Origin: Brumimicrobium sp964346075
GTDB taxonomy: Bacteria > Bacteroidota > Bacteroidia > Flavobacteriales_D > Crocinitomicaceae
Assembly (NCBI GenBank): GCA_964346075.1
Contig: CAYFTH010000001.1
Location: forward strand, 1-58,336
Direction: 5' to 3'
Length of the DNA stretch: 58,336 bases
Below are positions 33,360 to 41,688 of this stretch, piece by piece. The notes under the pieces were generated by a model that searched no databases, was not told the DNA's origin, and saw nothing but the letters and a program-made list of their open reading frames with translations. Made by a program: the position numbers and the translations under genes. Position 1 is the first letter of the stretch. Each line of letters begins with the position of its first letter.

Positions 33360-34439
33360 CTAAAAAGAAATACCAATGGAATAATGTACTTTTTCGCTAC
33401 CTTTTTTAAAACGCGGCAATGATTCAATCGCTTCGTCCAGTGCTTCTTGATGCGTAGGGTGAAGCTCGCCGCGAATTTCGGAATTCTTGACTTTTCCCCA
33501 ACGATTGATGGTAAGTTCAACGAGCACAGATCGATCATATTTGTCGGTTGAGCGATCAATTTCTATCGGTTGGAGTTGTCCGATAAAGTAGTTTTTCAAG
33601 GCGCGATCTCCACCGGGGTATTTGGGCATATCCTTCACTGAAAACTGACGGCTTTTCGTCGTAGTTTGCGTACCCAAAGGATTGCGATCATTATCTCTTT
33701 GCTTTGTTTTTAGTGCCTTGGGATTAACCTTAGATAAAATCTGAACTTGATTTACAGTTAGCAATATGGTCGATTTCTTATTTTTCGCTGTATTTAAAAC
33801 TTCATTCTTTGATTCCTTATCAATATCATTGGATTCCGACATGGCATCAACCTTTTCCTCTTTATCGGGTAAAGGAGGAACTTGTGATTCCGGAACATCT
33901 ACGCGTACTTCAGTTACTTCTCCTAACTCCTTTTCTTCTACCGACAGTTCCTTTGAATTAAGACTAGTGGTATCTATAGTTGCTACATTCTTGTTTTTAA
34001 CTTCGGCTGAGGGCTTCTCTTTCGCTTGTTCATCAGAGGCAAGGTTCCATGTCATTTTCGTAGGCTCTGGTTTATTCGATGGTTCCAATCCTAACAAAAC
34101 CTTTTCATATCGCTGCTCTGGTTGAATCGAAGCATTCCAAAAATAAAAAGCAGTCAAAATCATCACAGCCGACAAACCGAGCCACCCGCTAAATTTTAAC
34201 CAAAAAGGAGTCTGATTTAGATAAGATGACAACTTTGCTTTCTTGATTCGAGCGCTCATTTTTTCAATAGCTGGAATTTGGTCTTCCTCGATGTCATCAA
34301 TAACAGCAGCCACCATAGGGTTTTTCTCCATCACACCAGCCACATAAGCCCGCTCACGGTTAGAAAGCGTACCGCGCTTAAATTCCATCAACTGACGTAT
34401 GGTCGGCAAATCACTATATTTCATTGATTGAGTTGACAT
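33360..34439 (-). CDS. Single-pass membrane protein with C-terminal TonB domain, downstream of an ECF sigma factor
   Basis: The 359-residue protein has a cytosolic N-terminus (1-83), one hydrophobic helix (about 84-103), an acidic linker, and a TonB-type C-terminal domain (about 265-359). The last contains the family cues DMPKYPGGDRAL, LVELTINRWGKV and RFKKGSEKVHYSI. Its ATG lies inside the sigma factor gene's end (26-bp overlap), the position of an anti-sigma factor. The N-terminus is helical and could bind the sigma factor, with the TonB domain acting as a periplasmic sensor or transducer. That coupling is inference. The start may instead be the ATG at 34424. Confidence 0.75.
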   Translation of the reverse strand: MSTQSMKYSDLPTIRQLMEFKRGTLSNRERAYVAGVMEKNPMVAAVIDDIEEDQIPAIEKMSARIKKAKLSSYLNQTPFWLKFSGWLGLSAVMILTAFYFWNASIQPEQRYEKVLLGLEPSNKPEPTKMTWNLASDEQAKEKPSAEVKNKNVATIDTTSLNSKELSVEEKELGEVTEVRVDVPESQVPPLPDKEEKVDAMSESNDIDKESKNEVLNTAKNKKSTILLTVNQVQILSKVNPKALKTKQRDNDRNPLGTQTTTKSRQFSVKDMPKYPGGDRALKNYFIGQLQPIEIDRSTDKYDRSVLVELTINRWGKVKNSEIRGELHPTHQEALDEAIESLPRFKKGSEKVHYSIGISF

Positions 34440-35013
34440 TGCGTTTATCTAATTCAATTTTTAATTTCCGTTTTCCGTTTTGGATATGACTTTTCACTTT
34501 TTTTTCTGATAAATTCTCCTTTTCTGCTATAGTCCTGTAAGACAACCCCTCCAAATAAAATAGCCGAACGCAAACCTGTTGTTCAGGTTTGAGGTTTTGA
34601 ATGATATCATCAACCAAGTTTTCAATTTGTTGATCTCCACCATTGAGTAGCTGCTCCATTTGTTGATCCTCACTACCCAAGTCAAATGCATTATCCACTT
34701 GCACATTATTAAAATACTTTTGACGACGACGTTTGATTTTCAACAAATAATTTCGAACCACACTGTAGTACCATCCTCCAAAATTTTCGACCTCTGTATC
34801 TTTAAGATCTATCATTAAGCGTTCAAAACAATCCATCGCTGCATCTTCAGCTGTCGTTTTATCCTTGAGGTAACTCATTGCTAAAGACACTGTTAATTCA
34901 GTGTAACGCTCGTACAACATGGCCACGTATCGCCCCTCACCTGTAGCCCGATATTTCGCAGCCAGCGCCTCGTCAGATAATTTTCGATATTTTTTTAATA
35001 TGTTGAGAAACAC
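34414..35013 (-). CDS. RNA polymerase sigma-70 family factor, ECF type
   Basis: The 199-residue protein has sigma region 2 (LAMSYLKDKTTAEDAAMDCFERLM and NFGGWYYSVVRNYLLKIKRR) and region 4 (QQVCVRLFYLEGLSYRTIAE with KKVKSHIQNGKRKLK). No region 1.1, 3 or extra domain is visible. It directs RNA polymerase to a small set of promoters. It overlaps the downstream TonB-domain gene by 26 bp, so sigma and membrane partner are co-expressed. Targets cannot be read from this window. Confidence 0.92.
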   Translation of the reverse strand: MFLNILKKYRKLSDEALAAKYRATGEGRYVAMLYERYTELTVSLAMSYLKDKTTAEDAAMDCFERLMIDLKDTEVENFGGWYYSVVRNYLLKIKRRRQKYFNNVQVDNAFDLGSEDQQMEQLLNGGDQQIENLVDDIIQNLKPEQQVCVRLFYLEGLSYRTIAEKENLSEKKVKSHIQNGKRKLKIELDKRNVNSINEI

Positions 35014-35312
35014 CTAAATTCGTTCATTCATTATCCTTCTAAATTTACACTTTTTTTATTACAGGGTAAGATGAAATCAAATTTCCATACAATTTCATAG
35101 TTTTTTTTGTTGTATCACGCAAATCTAGTCTTGCACCGCTCCCTATTGAAACGGATTTATTTTTAAATAATTCAATCAATAACACCTGTTTTTGTACACT
35201 AAGCTTAGATCCCATTAATTTGTTTGAACTCACTCTGAATCTCACACAAAAACAATCTCAATTGGTTTGAACGTCTAAAACTTCACTTTATTTATGCTCC
35301 AAAAGAACTGTT

Positions 35313-35335
35313 CAATTGTCAATTATCCACAATTG
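35313..35335. repeat. Inverted repeat enclosing a consensus DnaA box
   Basis: CAATTGT (35313-35319) and ACAATTG (35329-35335) are exact inverted copies, nine bases apart. The right arm overlaps TTATCCACA (35323-35331), a perfect DnaA-box consensus. A single box 90 bp before etfB may bind DnaA or a dimeric regulator. It is too isolated to be an origin, and either role is inference. Confidence 0.4.
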
Positions 35336-35392
35336 TTAAGAAATATTATGCATACATTAGAAATTGTAGCGGGATTTAAAAAAATCTTTTTT

Positions 35393-35400
35393 TATTTTTG
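35393..35400 (+). promoter_or_regulatory. etfB -7 promoter element
   Basis: TATTTTTG matches TAnnTTTG exactly and ends 25 bp before the etfB ATG. The nearest upstream TTG (35364) is 26 bp away, longer than the usual spacing. Confidence 0.45.
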
Positions 35401-35425
35401 TGGAAGACCATAAAAAATAAATAGA

Positions 35426-36166
35426 ATGAAAATACTAGTTTGTATTAGTAAAGCACCAGATACGACAACTAAAATAGCTTTCACAGATGGAGACACCAAA
35501 TTTGACGAAGAAGGTGTTAAGTATATTGTGAATCCATACGATGAGTGGTATGCGCTCGTTCGCGGTCTGGAATTAAAAGAAGCTCACGGAGGCTCAGTAA
35601 CAACTGTAACGGTTGGCACCTCGGAAGATGAGGCCACAATTCGAAAGGCATTGGCCATTGGAGCAGATGACGCTGTGCGCATTGATACCAAAGCAGAAGA
35701 TGCTTTTCAAGTAGCCAAAGAAATCGCAACATATGCCAAAGACCAGGATTTTGATTTGGTATTATTAGGTAAAGAAACGATTGATTACAACGGATCTCAG
35801 GTAGGAGGTATGTTAGCCGAACATCTCGATCAACCGTTTATTTCATTAGCGACGCGTTTAGAAGTAGAAGGCTCTACGGCTACTTTGGATAAAGAAATTA
35901 TTGGAGGTGTTCAAACAGTAGCGTCTGAATTACCATTGGTCGTAAGCTGTGCCAAAGGAATGGCTGAGCAACGTATCCCCAATATGCGTGGGATCATGGC
36001 TGCACGATCCAAGCCTTTAAAAGTTGAAGATGCCTCAGGAGCTGATCAATTGACTAAATTCGTTAAGTACGCTCTTCCTGCACCAAAGTCGGAAGTGAAG
36101 CTCATCGATCCTGAAAATATGGATGAACTTGTAGAGCTCCTTCATAACGAAGCAAAAGTGCTGTAA
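35426..36166 (+). CDS. etfB: Electron transfer flavoprotein subunit beta
   Basis: A 246-residue subunit with the ETF-beta start MKILVCISKAPDTTTKIAFT, the segment VKYIVNPYDEWYALVRGLEL and the nucleotide-binding motif LLGKETIDYNGSQVGGMLAE. The signature VVSCAKGMAEQRIPNMRGIMAARSKP follows. ETF takes electrons from acyl-CoA dehydrogenases and passes them to ETF:quinone oxidoreductase. The beta subunit binds AMP. It is 33 bp from etfA and shares its promoter. Confidence 0.96.
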   Translation: MKILVCISKAPDTTTKIAFTDGDTKFDEEGVKYIVNPYDEWYALVRGLELKEAHGGSVTTVTVGTSEDEATIRKALAIGADDAVRIDTKAEDAFQVAKEIATYAKDQDFDLVLLGKETIDYNGSQVGGMLAEHLDQPFISLATRLEVEGSTATLDKEIIGGVQTVASELPLVVSCAKGMAEQRIPNMRGIMAARSKPLKVEDASGADQLTKFVKYALPAPKSEVKLIDPENMDELVELLHNEAKVL

Positions 36167-36199
36167 CAACATTTATTTATTCAAAAAAACAAGATTCTT

Positions 36200-37141
36200 A
36201 TGTCAGTATTAGTATATATCAATAGTAGCGCCGATAAAATTGCTAAAAATGCTTTTGAAGCCGTTACTTATGGAAAAAAACTGGGAGATGTAACCGTTGT
36301 CACAAACGGTAAAGCAGATGAATCAGCGCTCGCCGAATTAGGGAAATACGGTGCTGATAAAGTTTTGGTTGATCGATCTTTTGAGGGGATTGATGAACAG
36401 CAACTCACGCGTTTAGTTGCTACAGCGACAGAAAAAACGGGTGCGGAAACAATCATTTTTTCCGATGACCTCGTCGGCAAAGCTGTGGCACCCCGTGTTT
36501 CAGTTCGTTTAAATATCGGACTTGTTGCAGGGGCTACAGATGTACCTCAAGAAGACGGTACGGTTCCGCTTAACGTATTCTCTGGTAAAGCCTTTGGTTA
36601 CGTTGAGGTCAATTCAGATCGAAAAATTATTTCGCTACTACCCAATTCATTTCAACCTGAAGAAACGGGTAGCGAGTGTGCTGTAGAAGAGTTCGATGGT
36701 AGCGCTGGAGATTCGCGTGTTACAGTGAAAGAAACCAAAATGCCAGAAGGTGAAATTCCTTTGCCTGAAGCAGAACTCGTTGTATCTGGAGGTCGCGGTC
36801 TTAAAGGACCTGATAATTGGGGAATGGTAGAAGACCTTGCCGAAGAACTAGGAGCAGCAACTGCTTGCTCTCGACCTGTAGCAGATACGGGCTGGAGACC
36901 TCATCACGAACACGTTGGTCAAACGGGGGTGGCCATTCGTCCAAACCTATATATTGCCGCTGGTATTTCCGGTGCCATTCAACACCTCGCAGGTGTCAAT
37001 GGTTCGAAGGTAATCGTAGTGGTAAATACAGATGAAGAAGCACCGTTTTTCAAAGCTGCAGATTACGGAGTGGTAGGTGACGCCTTTGAAGTTTTGCCTC
37101 GACTCACAGAAGCTGTAAAAAAATTCAAAGCTTCTAACTAA
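36200..37141 (+). CDS. etfA: Electron transfer flavoprotein subunit alpha
   Basis: The 313-residue protein carries the FAD-binding C-terminal domain of ETF-alpha: SGGRGLKGPDNWGMVEDLAE, SRPVADTGW, VGQTGVAIRPNLYIAAGISG and NTDEEAPFFKAADYGVVGD. The N-terminal part resembles ETF-beta, as in all ETFs. It pairs with the upstream subunit in the cytosol and is followed by a terminator, so the operon is etfBA only. Confidence 0.96.
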   Translation: MSVLVYINSSADKIAKNAFEAVTYGKKLGDVTVVTNGKADESALAELGKYGADKVLVDRSFEGIDEQQLTRLVATATEKTGAETIIFSDDLVGKAVAPRVSVRLNIGLVAGATDVPQEDGTVPLNVFSGKAFGYVEVNSDRKIISLLPNSFQPEETGSECAVEEFDGSAGDSRVTVKETKMPEGEIPLPEAELVVSGGRGLKGPDNWGMVEDLAEELGAATACSRPVADTGWRPHHEHVGQTGVAIRPNLYIAAGISGAIQHLAGVNGSKVIVVVNTDEEAPFFKAADYGVVGDAFEVLPRLTEAVKKFKASN

Positions 37142-37181
37142 GATTCAGCGATAAAATATTAATTTTACGAGTAGATAAATA

Positions 37182-37208
37182 GGGAAGCCCATATTGAGCT
37201 TCCCTTAT
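37182..37208 (+). terminator. Terminator of etfBA
   Basis: GGGAAGC (37182-37188) pairs with GCTTCCC (37198-37204) across a nine-base loop. The tail TTATTTG is only moderately T-rich, so termination may be partial. Confidence 0.65.
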
Positions 37209-37248
37209 TTGTTACTTATAGTTCATTGCTAAGATGCTCGTATAGATT

Positions 37249-37845
37249 ATGGATAAAGTAAAACTGGAAATTATAGGATTATCGTACAGCCAGACACAGT
37301 CTGGAGCATACGCTCTGGTACTGTCAGAATCAGAAGGCGGAAGACGACTTCCTATTATTATCGGCGGATTTGAGGCGCAGGCGATAGCCATTGAATTAGA
37401 AAACATGTCTCCTTCCCGCCCTTTAACCCACGACTTATTTAAAAATTTTGCTAACGCTTTCACCATCAATATCAAGGAAGTACTTATCTACGATCTTGTC
37501 GAGGGTATTTTTTATGCAAAATTAATCTGTGAGCAAAACGGAGAAATACAAGAGGTTGATGCGCGGACATCTGACGCTATTGCACTGGCGGTTCGCTTTA
37601 AATGCCCCATATTCACTTACGAGAATATTATGGATTCTGCAGGCGTTAAACTCGACGAGGATGAAGATATGGACGCTCCAATTGAAGTGGATCCAGAGAA
37701 GGCGCCTTCTGCTGAAAAAGACGAGGACGACCTGTCTTCACTTACCGTGAAAGAGCTCGAATTAAGACTTGATACCGCGGTAGAAAATGAAAACTACGAG
37801 CTCGCCTCAAAAATTAGAGATGAAATTAATCGACGTACATCGTAA
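37249..37845 (+). CDS. Bifunctional nuclease family protein (DUF151) with UVR-like tail
   Basis: Residues 1-135 form the DUF151 domain, including LPIIIGGFEAQAIAIELENM, RPLTHDL and the ending VDARTSDAIALAVRFKCPIF. An acidic linker (about 145-165) leads to a C-terminal helix pair (LTVKELELRLDTAVENENYE) like the UVR motif of UvrB. Plant and bacterial relatives degrade DNA and RNA in vitro; the cellular task is unsettled. The last 26 bp overlap the transporter gene. The protein has 198 residues. Confidence 0.9.
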   Translation: MDKVKLEIIGLSYSQTQSGAYALVLSESEGGRRLPIIIGGFEAQAIAIELENMSPSRPLTHDLFKNFANAFTINIKEVLIYDLVEGIFYAKLICEQNGEIQEVDARTSDAIALAVRFKCPIFTYENIMDSAGVKLDEDEDMDAPIEVDPEKAPSAEKDEDDLSSLTVKELELRLDTAVENENYELASKIRDEINRRTS

Positions 37846-39460
37846 TTTGTTCTTGCTGATTGGTTTTCTCCTGTGCAGCATGAGCATTATGGGGCAGACC
37901 ACCAATAACGATGACGATGAAACCTGGTATCGCCGCAAATTTAAAATTGTTCTTTCCGATAATCAAACATTTCAAAATACAGATACCCTTCTTTCTCCGC
38001 TAAAATCTGGTTATTATTCTTTGGATGATAAACGACTCATTCTTTATTCCGATAATAATCGTGACTCTATCGTTCAAACATTACCCATTCTTGTAAAGAA
38101 CGATTACAAATTCTCATTAGAAAACGACGGAAAACGCATAACCTTTTTGAAAGAGAACAAGCAGCTCGCCTCTTCTTTTTCAATTAGCGGATTATTCCGT
38201 GGACTGCTCGGAATGCTGAGCTTATTACTAATCGCCTTTGCACTTAGCAAAAATCGTAAATATATCAACTGGAAATTGGTTGGAAAAGGTATTTTGCTCC
38301 AAATTGCGCTGGCTATATTGATCTTAAAAGTGCCTTACATAGAAACGGGTTTTGATTTTATCTCCAAAGCTTTTGTTCGTGTGGTAGATATGGCTCACGA
38401 GGGCGCTATGTTCGTATTTGGAAGCGTTGTAACGGGGAAAATGTCACCCATCGTGAAAAACTTTGTGACCTGGATTTTGCCCTCCGTCATCTTCTTCTCT
38501 GCTCTTTCAAGTTTGCTCTATTATTGGGGGATCCTTCAAAAAATAGTGTATGCAATGGCCTACATCATGAAACGTCTCATGGGTTTATCGGGTGCCGAAA
38601 GTGTAGCTGCCGCGGGTAATGTATTCATGGGGCAAACGGAAGCTCCGCTCTTGGTTAAACCCTATTTAGGGAAAATGACGAAAAGTGAGATTTTATGCCT
38701 TATGGCCGGAGGAATGGCCACGATTGCAGGCGGAGTACTCGCCTCTTACATCGGATTTTTAGGAGACGGAGATCCCCAACAAAAAGTCTTTTTTGCTAAA
38801 CACCTGCTTACAGCTTCAATCATGTCGGCACCAGCAGCAATCATATTCGCTAAAATTCTACTTCCGGAAACGGAAAATATCAATAAAGATCTGTCAATTT
38901 CAAAAAACAAGTTAGGAACAAATGCACTAGAAGCCATAACGAATGGGACAGTCGACGGTGTCAAGTTGGCCGTTAATGTGGCGGCAATGCTTATCGTTTT
39001 TGTTTCTCTCATCGCTTTGGCCAATTACATCCTTGCTAAATTCGGATATTATACGGGTATCAATGAGATTATCGCAGCTCACTCCTCGTTGTACGATGGA
39101 TTATCTTTTCAGTATATATTAGGAAATCTGCTATCCCCTATTGCCTGGTTGATGGGTGTTCCGTGGCAAGATACATTAATCATCGGCCAGTTACTGGGTG
39201 AAAAAACAATCATTAATGAATTTGTAGCTTATCCCCATTTGGGAGAATTACAAGATGAAATATCGGGTAAATCATTAATGATGGGCACTTACGTACTTTG
39301 CGGTTTTGCCAACTTTGCTTCTATTGGTATTCAGGTAGGAGGTATTGGTGCACTAGCTCCGGAAAAGAAACCTGTATTAGCCAAATACGGGGTGCTTTCA
39401 CTTATCGCTGGCACACTGGCATGTATGATGACTGCTACGATGGTAGGTATGTTATTTTAA
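37820..39460 (+). CDS. Concentrative nucleoside transporter (CNT/NupC family) with N-terminal periplasmic domain
   Basis: The CNT core (about residues 110-546) has the family motifs GQTEAPLLVKPYL, MAGGMATIAGGVLASYIGF and a gated second half with EKTIINEFVAYPHL. It imports nucleosides with Na+ or H+. I start at ATG 37820, which opens a signal-like helix (LFLLIGFLLCSMSIMG). The longer frame starts 33 bp earlier in the upstream gene. Residues about 27-110 are an extra soluble segment facing the periplasm. It is absent from E. coli NupC and found in some Bacteroidota copies. The gene overlaps the nuclease gene by 26 bp. Confidence 0.92.
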   Translation: MKLIDVHRNLFLLIGFLLCSMSIMGQTTNNDDDETWYRRKFKIVLSDNQTFQNTDTLLSPLKSGYYSLDDKRLILYSDNNRDSIVQTLPILVKNDYKFSLENDGKRITFLKENKQLASSFSISGLFRGLLGMLSLLLIAFALSKNRKYINWKLVGKGILLQIALAILILKVPYIETGFDFISKAFVRVVDMAHEGAMFVFGSVVTGKMSPIVKNFVTWILPSVIFFSALSSLLYYWGILQKIVYAMAYIMKRLMGLSGAESVAAAGNVFMGQTEAPLLVKPYLGKMTKSEILCLMAGGMATIAGGVLASYIGFLGDGDPQQKVFFAKHLLTASIMSAPAAIIFAKILLPETENINKDLSISKNKLGTNALEAITNGTVDGVKLAVNVAAMLIVFVSLIALANYILAKFGYYTGINEIIAAHSSLYDGLSFQYILGNLLSPIAWLMGVPWQDTLIIGQLLGEKTIINEFVAYPHLGELQDEISGKSLMMGTYVLCGFANFASIGIQVGGIGALAPEKKPVLAKYGVLSLIAGTLACMMTATMVGMLF

Positions 39461-39482
39461 TCAAAATAAACAATTAAAATCG

Positions 39483-40316
39483 ATGGTTTACGAAGGTCAA
39501 ATTCGGAAGATGAAAGTGGTACATGAAGATACAAATGATGTGCGATACACTTTTCGACTCGTCAACTATGAATCGGAGGATGAAACGAATTTCTCCATGA
39601 ACGAATTGATTGGCGGCAATATTGAAATGGTTTTTGACGGCAACATCATTTGTAAATCCTGTGGTAGAAAAACCAATAAATCCTTTTTGCAGGGATTTTG
39701 CTATCCGTGCTTTAAAAAAGCACCCCAGGCAGCAGAATGTATTATTAAACCCGAGCTATGCCAAGCTCATCTCGGAAAAGGGCGCGATCCTGAATGGGAG
39801 GAGAAGCATCACAATCAGCCACACATCGTGTACCTTGCCGCGAGTGATGTTGTCAAAGTTGGCGTTACGCGCGCTACACAAATTCCAACGCGTTGGATCG
39901 ATCAAGGTGCGCATCAATGTATTCGACTGGCCGAAACACCTAATCGCTACTTAGCAGGTCAACTCGAAGTCGCACTAAAAGATCAATTTACTGACCGGAC
40001 GAACTGGCGTAAAATGCTAAAAAATGAAATTGATGAATCTATTGACCTCGAATCGACCAAATGGGAAATGGAAGAACTTTTACCCGATGATTTGACGACT
40101 TATTTCAGTGAAAATGATGAATGCTATACCTTTGATTATCCTGTCGAGGCTTATCCCGAAAAAATAAAGAGTATTGGTTTTGATAAAGAACCGATTATTC
40201 AGGGGAAAGTACTAGGTATAAAAGGACAATATCTCCTTTTGGATGGCAACAGAGTCATGAACGTTCGCAAACACACGAGCTATTCGATCACATTCAACGT
40301 TCACGATGCGGAATAA
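39483..40316 (+). CDS. DUF2797 protein with zinc ribbon and GIY-YIG-like segment
   Basis: The 277-residue protein has a CxxC pair (CKSCGRKT, then CYPC) that likely binds zinc, and a stretch HIVYLAASDVVKVGVTRATQ...RW that resembles the GIY-YIG/T5orf172 nuclease fold start. The DUF2797 family is widely conserved in Bacteroidota and Actinobacteria without a known role. If the nuclease-like residues are active it may act on nucleic acid, but I cannot confirm a full active site. It lies 22 bp after the transporter gene. Confidence 0.82.
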   Translation: MVYEGQIRKMKVVHEDTNDVRYTFRLVNYESEDETNFSMNELIGGNIEMVFDGNIICKSCGRKTNKSFLQGFCYPCFKKAPQAAECIIKPELCQAHLGKGRDPEWEEKHHNQPHIVYLAASDVVKVGVTRATQIPTRWIDQGAHQCIRLAETPNRYLAGQLEVALKDQFTDRTNWRKMLKNEIDESIDLESTKWEMEELLPDDLTTYFSENDECYTFDYPVEAYPEKIKSIGFDKEPIIQGKVLGIKGQYLLLDGNRVMNVRKHTSYSITFNVHDAE

Positions 40317-40385
40317 TAATCTCCTATTGAGGATTTATAAGTTGAAATAATTCCTTTCCAGGAATTTCATACCTTAGCAACTCAG

Positions 40386-40976
40386 ATGAAAGTCAATTAT
40401 GGCCTCATAGTAATAATCGTCATCGCGAGCTGGATCAGTCCATTATACCATATTCGTTCTTCTGGTATCCAAAACATTCAAAAAATTGCGGAGGCTTATG
40501 CTGATGATTACTCCGGTGGTCTTTACTCGTGGATTTCTGAAAGCATTTCATGGACCGACAAACAAATCAATCAGGAACAACGAGCGCATTTCAACAATCC
40601 CAATCACTTTATCTTTTACAGCTTTGAAACCGGATATACATCAATCGGTGCAACAAAAATGGCTGTTAATAATGCGCGCTATTCAATTTACAATCCCATT
40701 CATCTATTAGGAACGGGTATAGCTGTTCTACTATTAATACAATGCCTACTCATGCGCATCACGCTCAACCATGGAAATGGAATACTGGCTATCATCAATC
40801 TACTTTTACTGATTGCCTTGTTGGGCAATAGTGTCAGGCATAACTTTTTTGAAGGATGCCTTTCAGGAGCTTTATCATTTATTCTATTCCAAAGCTTGTA
40901 CCTCGTCATTCATCATCGCCGGCGCATCAAAATTAAAGTCGATACACTATCGAGAGGTTCAATTTCAAACAAATAA
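40386..40976 (+). CDS. Unidentified membrane protein
   Basis: The product (196 residues) has an N-terminal hydrophobic helix (GLIVIIVIASWISPLYHI), a polar stretch with many aromatic residues (about 35-105), then two further helices (LLGTGIAVLLLIQCLLM and ILAIINLLLLIALLG) and a possible fourth at SFILFQSLYLVIHH, with a basic cytosolic end. I recognise no family. The gene ends 2 bp before the convergent TrmN6 gene. No terminator is visible. Confidence 0.6.
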   Translation: MKVNYGLIVIIVIASWISPLYHIRSSGIQNIQKIAEAYADDYSGGLYSWISESISWTDKQINQEQRAHFNNPNHFIFYSFETGYTSIGATKMAVNNARYSIYNPIHLLGTGIAVLLLIQCLLMRITLNHGNGILAIINLLLLIALLGNSVRHNFFEGCLSGALSFILFQSLYLVIHHRRRIKIKVDTLSRGSISNK

Positions 40977-40977
40977 G

Positions 40978-41688
40978 CTACAACTCTTTACCGTGAAACA
41001 TATTTGTGAGCGCTTTATAATCCCCTGTGTAATGTCCATCATGATCTCTTATTGTCAAAGGGCGAAGCGTTTCAAGCGCATCATGATAGTTGTTATGAAT
41101 AAATGTAAGGACGATTCGGACGGGACGATCAGGCTTACCGTTAACGACCTGTTCGCGACTCATTGCTAAGCCGTGGTATAACGCTTCTTCCCGGACAACT
41201 CTTTTTTGATCTACCGGTACAATTAAAGTACAGCTTCCGGTTGGCCTCAAGACACGACTAACAGTTTGAAAGAAAAGGTAAAAAGAAAATTTAGTATCAT
41301 GGCGCGCGATATTTCTGGTAGCTGAAGATGAATGATAGTCCCTGGCGAAAAATGGTGGGTTGGAAACAATCAAGTCGTATTTTTCGTTAACATTCACGTC
41401 CTCTATAGATGTTGTTATGGCTTTTAATCGATCAGCAAAGGAGGAATTTTTAAAATTTTTATCAGCGAGCTGAGCAGCCTGAGACTGCACATCAATCCCT
41501 GTCACGCAGGCGCCCTGATAGCGTTGTGCCATCATGAGTGCCACCACTCCCGTACCTGTTCCTACATCTAATATTTTTCGCGGTTGCTCATGATTTACGA
41601 GTGCTCCTAACAACATTGCATCTGTGCCGACTTTATGCACATCACATTGCTGATCAACTTGAAAATACTTGAATTGAAAAGGCTTCAT
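40978..41688 (-). CDS. trmN6: tRNA1(Val) (adenine(37)-N6)-methyltransferase-like (TrmN6/YfiC)
   Basis: A class I SAM methyltransferase of 236 residues. The start PFQFKYFQVDQQCDVHKVGT is typical of YfiC. It has the SAM loop VGTGTGVVALMMAQRY and the DLIVSNPPFF motif that binds the adenine N6. YfiC methylates A37 of tRNA1(Val) in E. coli. The stop of rimM overlaps its ATG by one base (TAATG). It takes the place trmD holds in the rpsP-rimM operon of many bacteria. Confidence 0.88.
   Translation of the reverse strand: MKPFQFKYFQVDQQCDVHKVGTDAMLLGALVNHEQPRKILDVGTGTGVVALMMAQRYQGACVTGIDVQSQAAQLADKNFKNSSFADRLKAITTSIEDVNVNEKYDLIVSNPPFFARDYHSSSATRNIARHDTKFSFYLFFQTVSRVLRPTGSCTLIVPVDQKRVVREEALYHGLAMSREQVVNGKPDRPVRIVLTFIHNNYHDALETLRPLTIRDHDGHYTGDYKALTNMFHGKEL

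Larger units (their letters stand above)
35014..35425. other. Divergent intergenic region, sigma factor and etfB
   Basis: A 410-bp stretch. A leftward 66-codon frame (35045-35245) is lysine/serine-rich, matches nothing I recognise and is probably chance. The right part holds the etfB promoter element at 35393 and, at 35313-35335, an inverted repeat around a TTATCCACA box. Confidence 0.4.

Noticed and set aside
35045..35245. Leftward 66-codon reading frame before the sigma factor
   Set aside because: No family pattern, no start context and no terminator. Probably chance in an AT-rich intergenic region.
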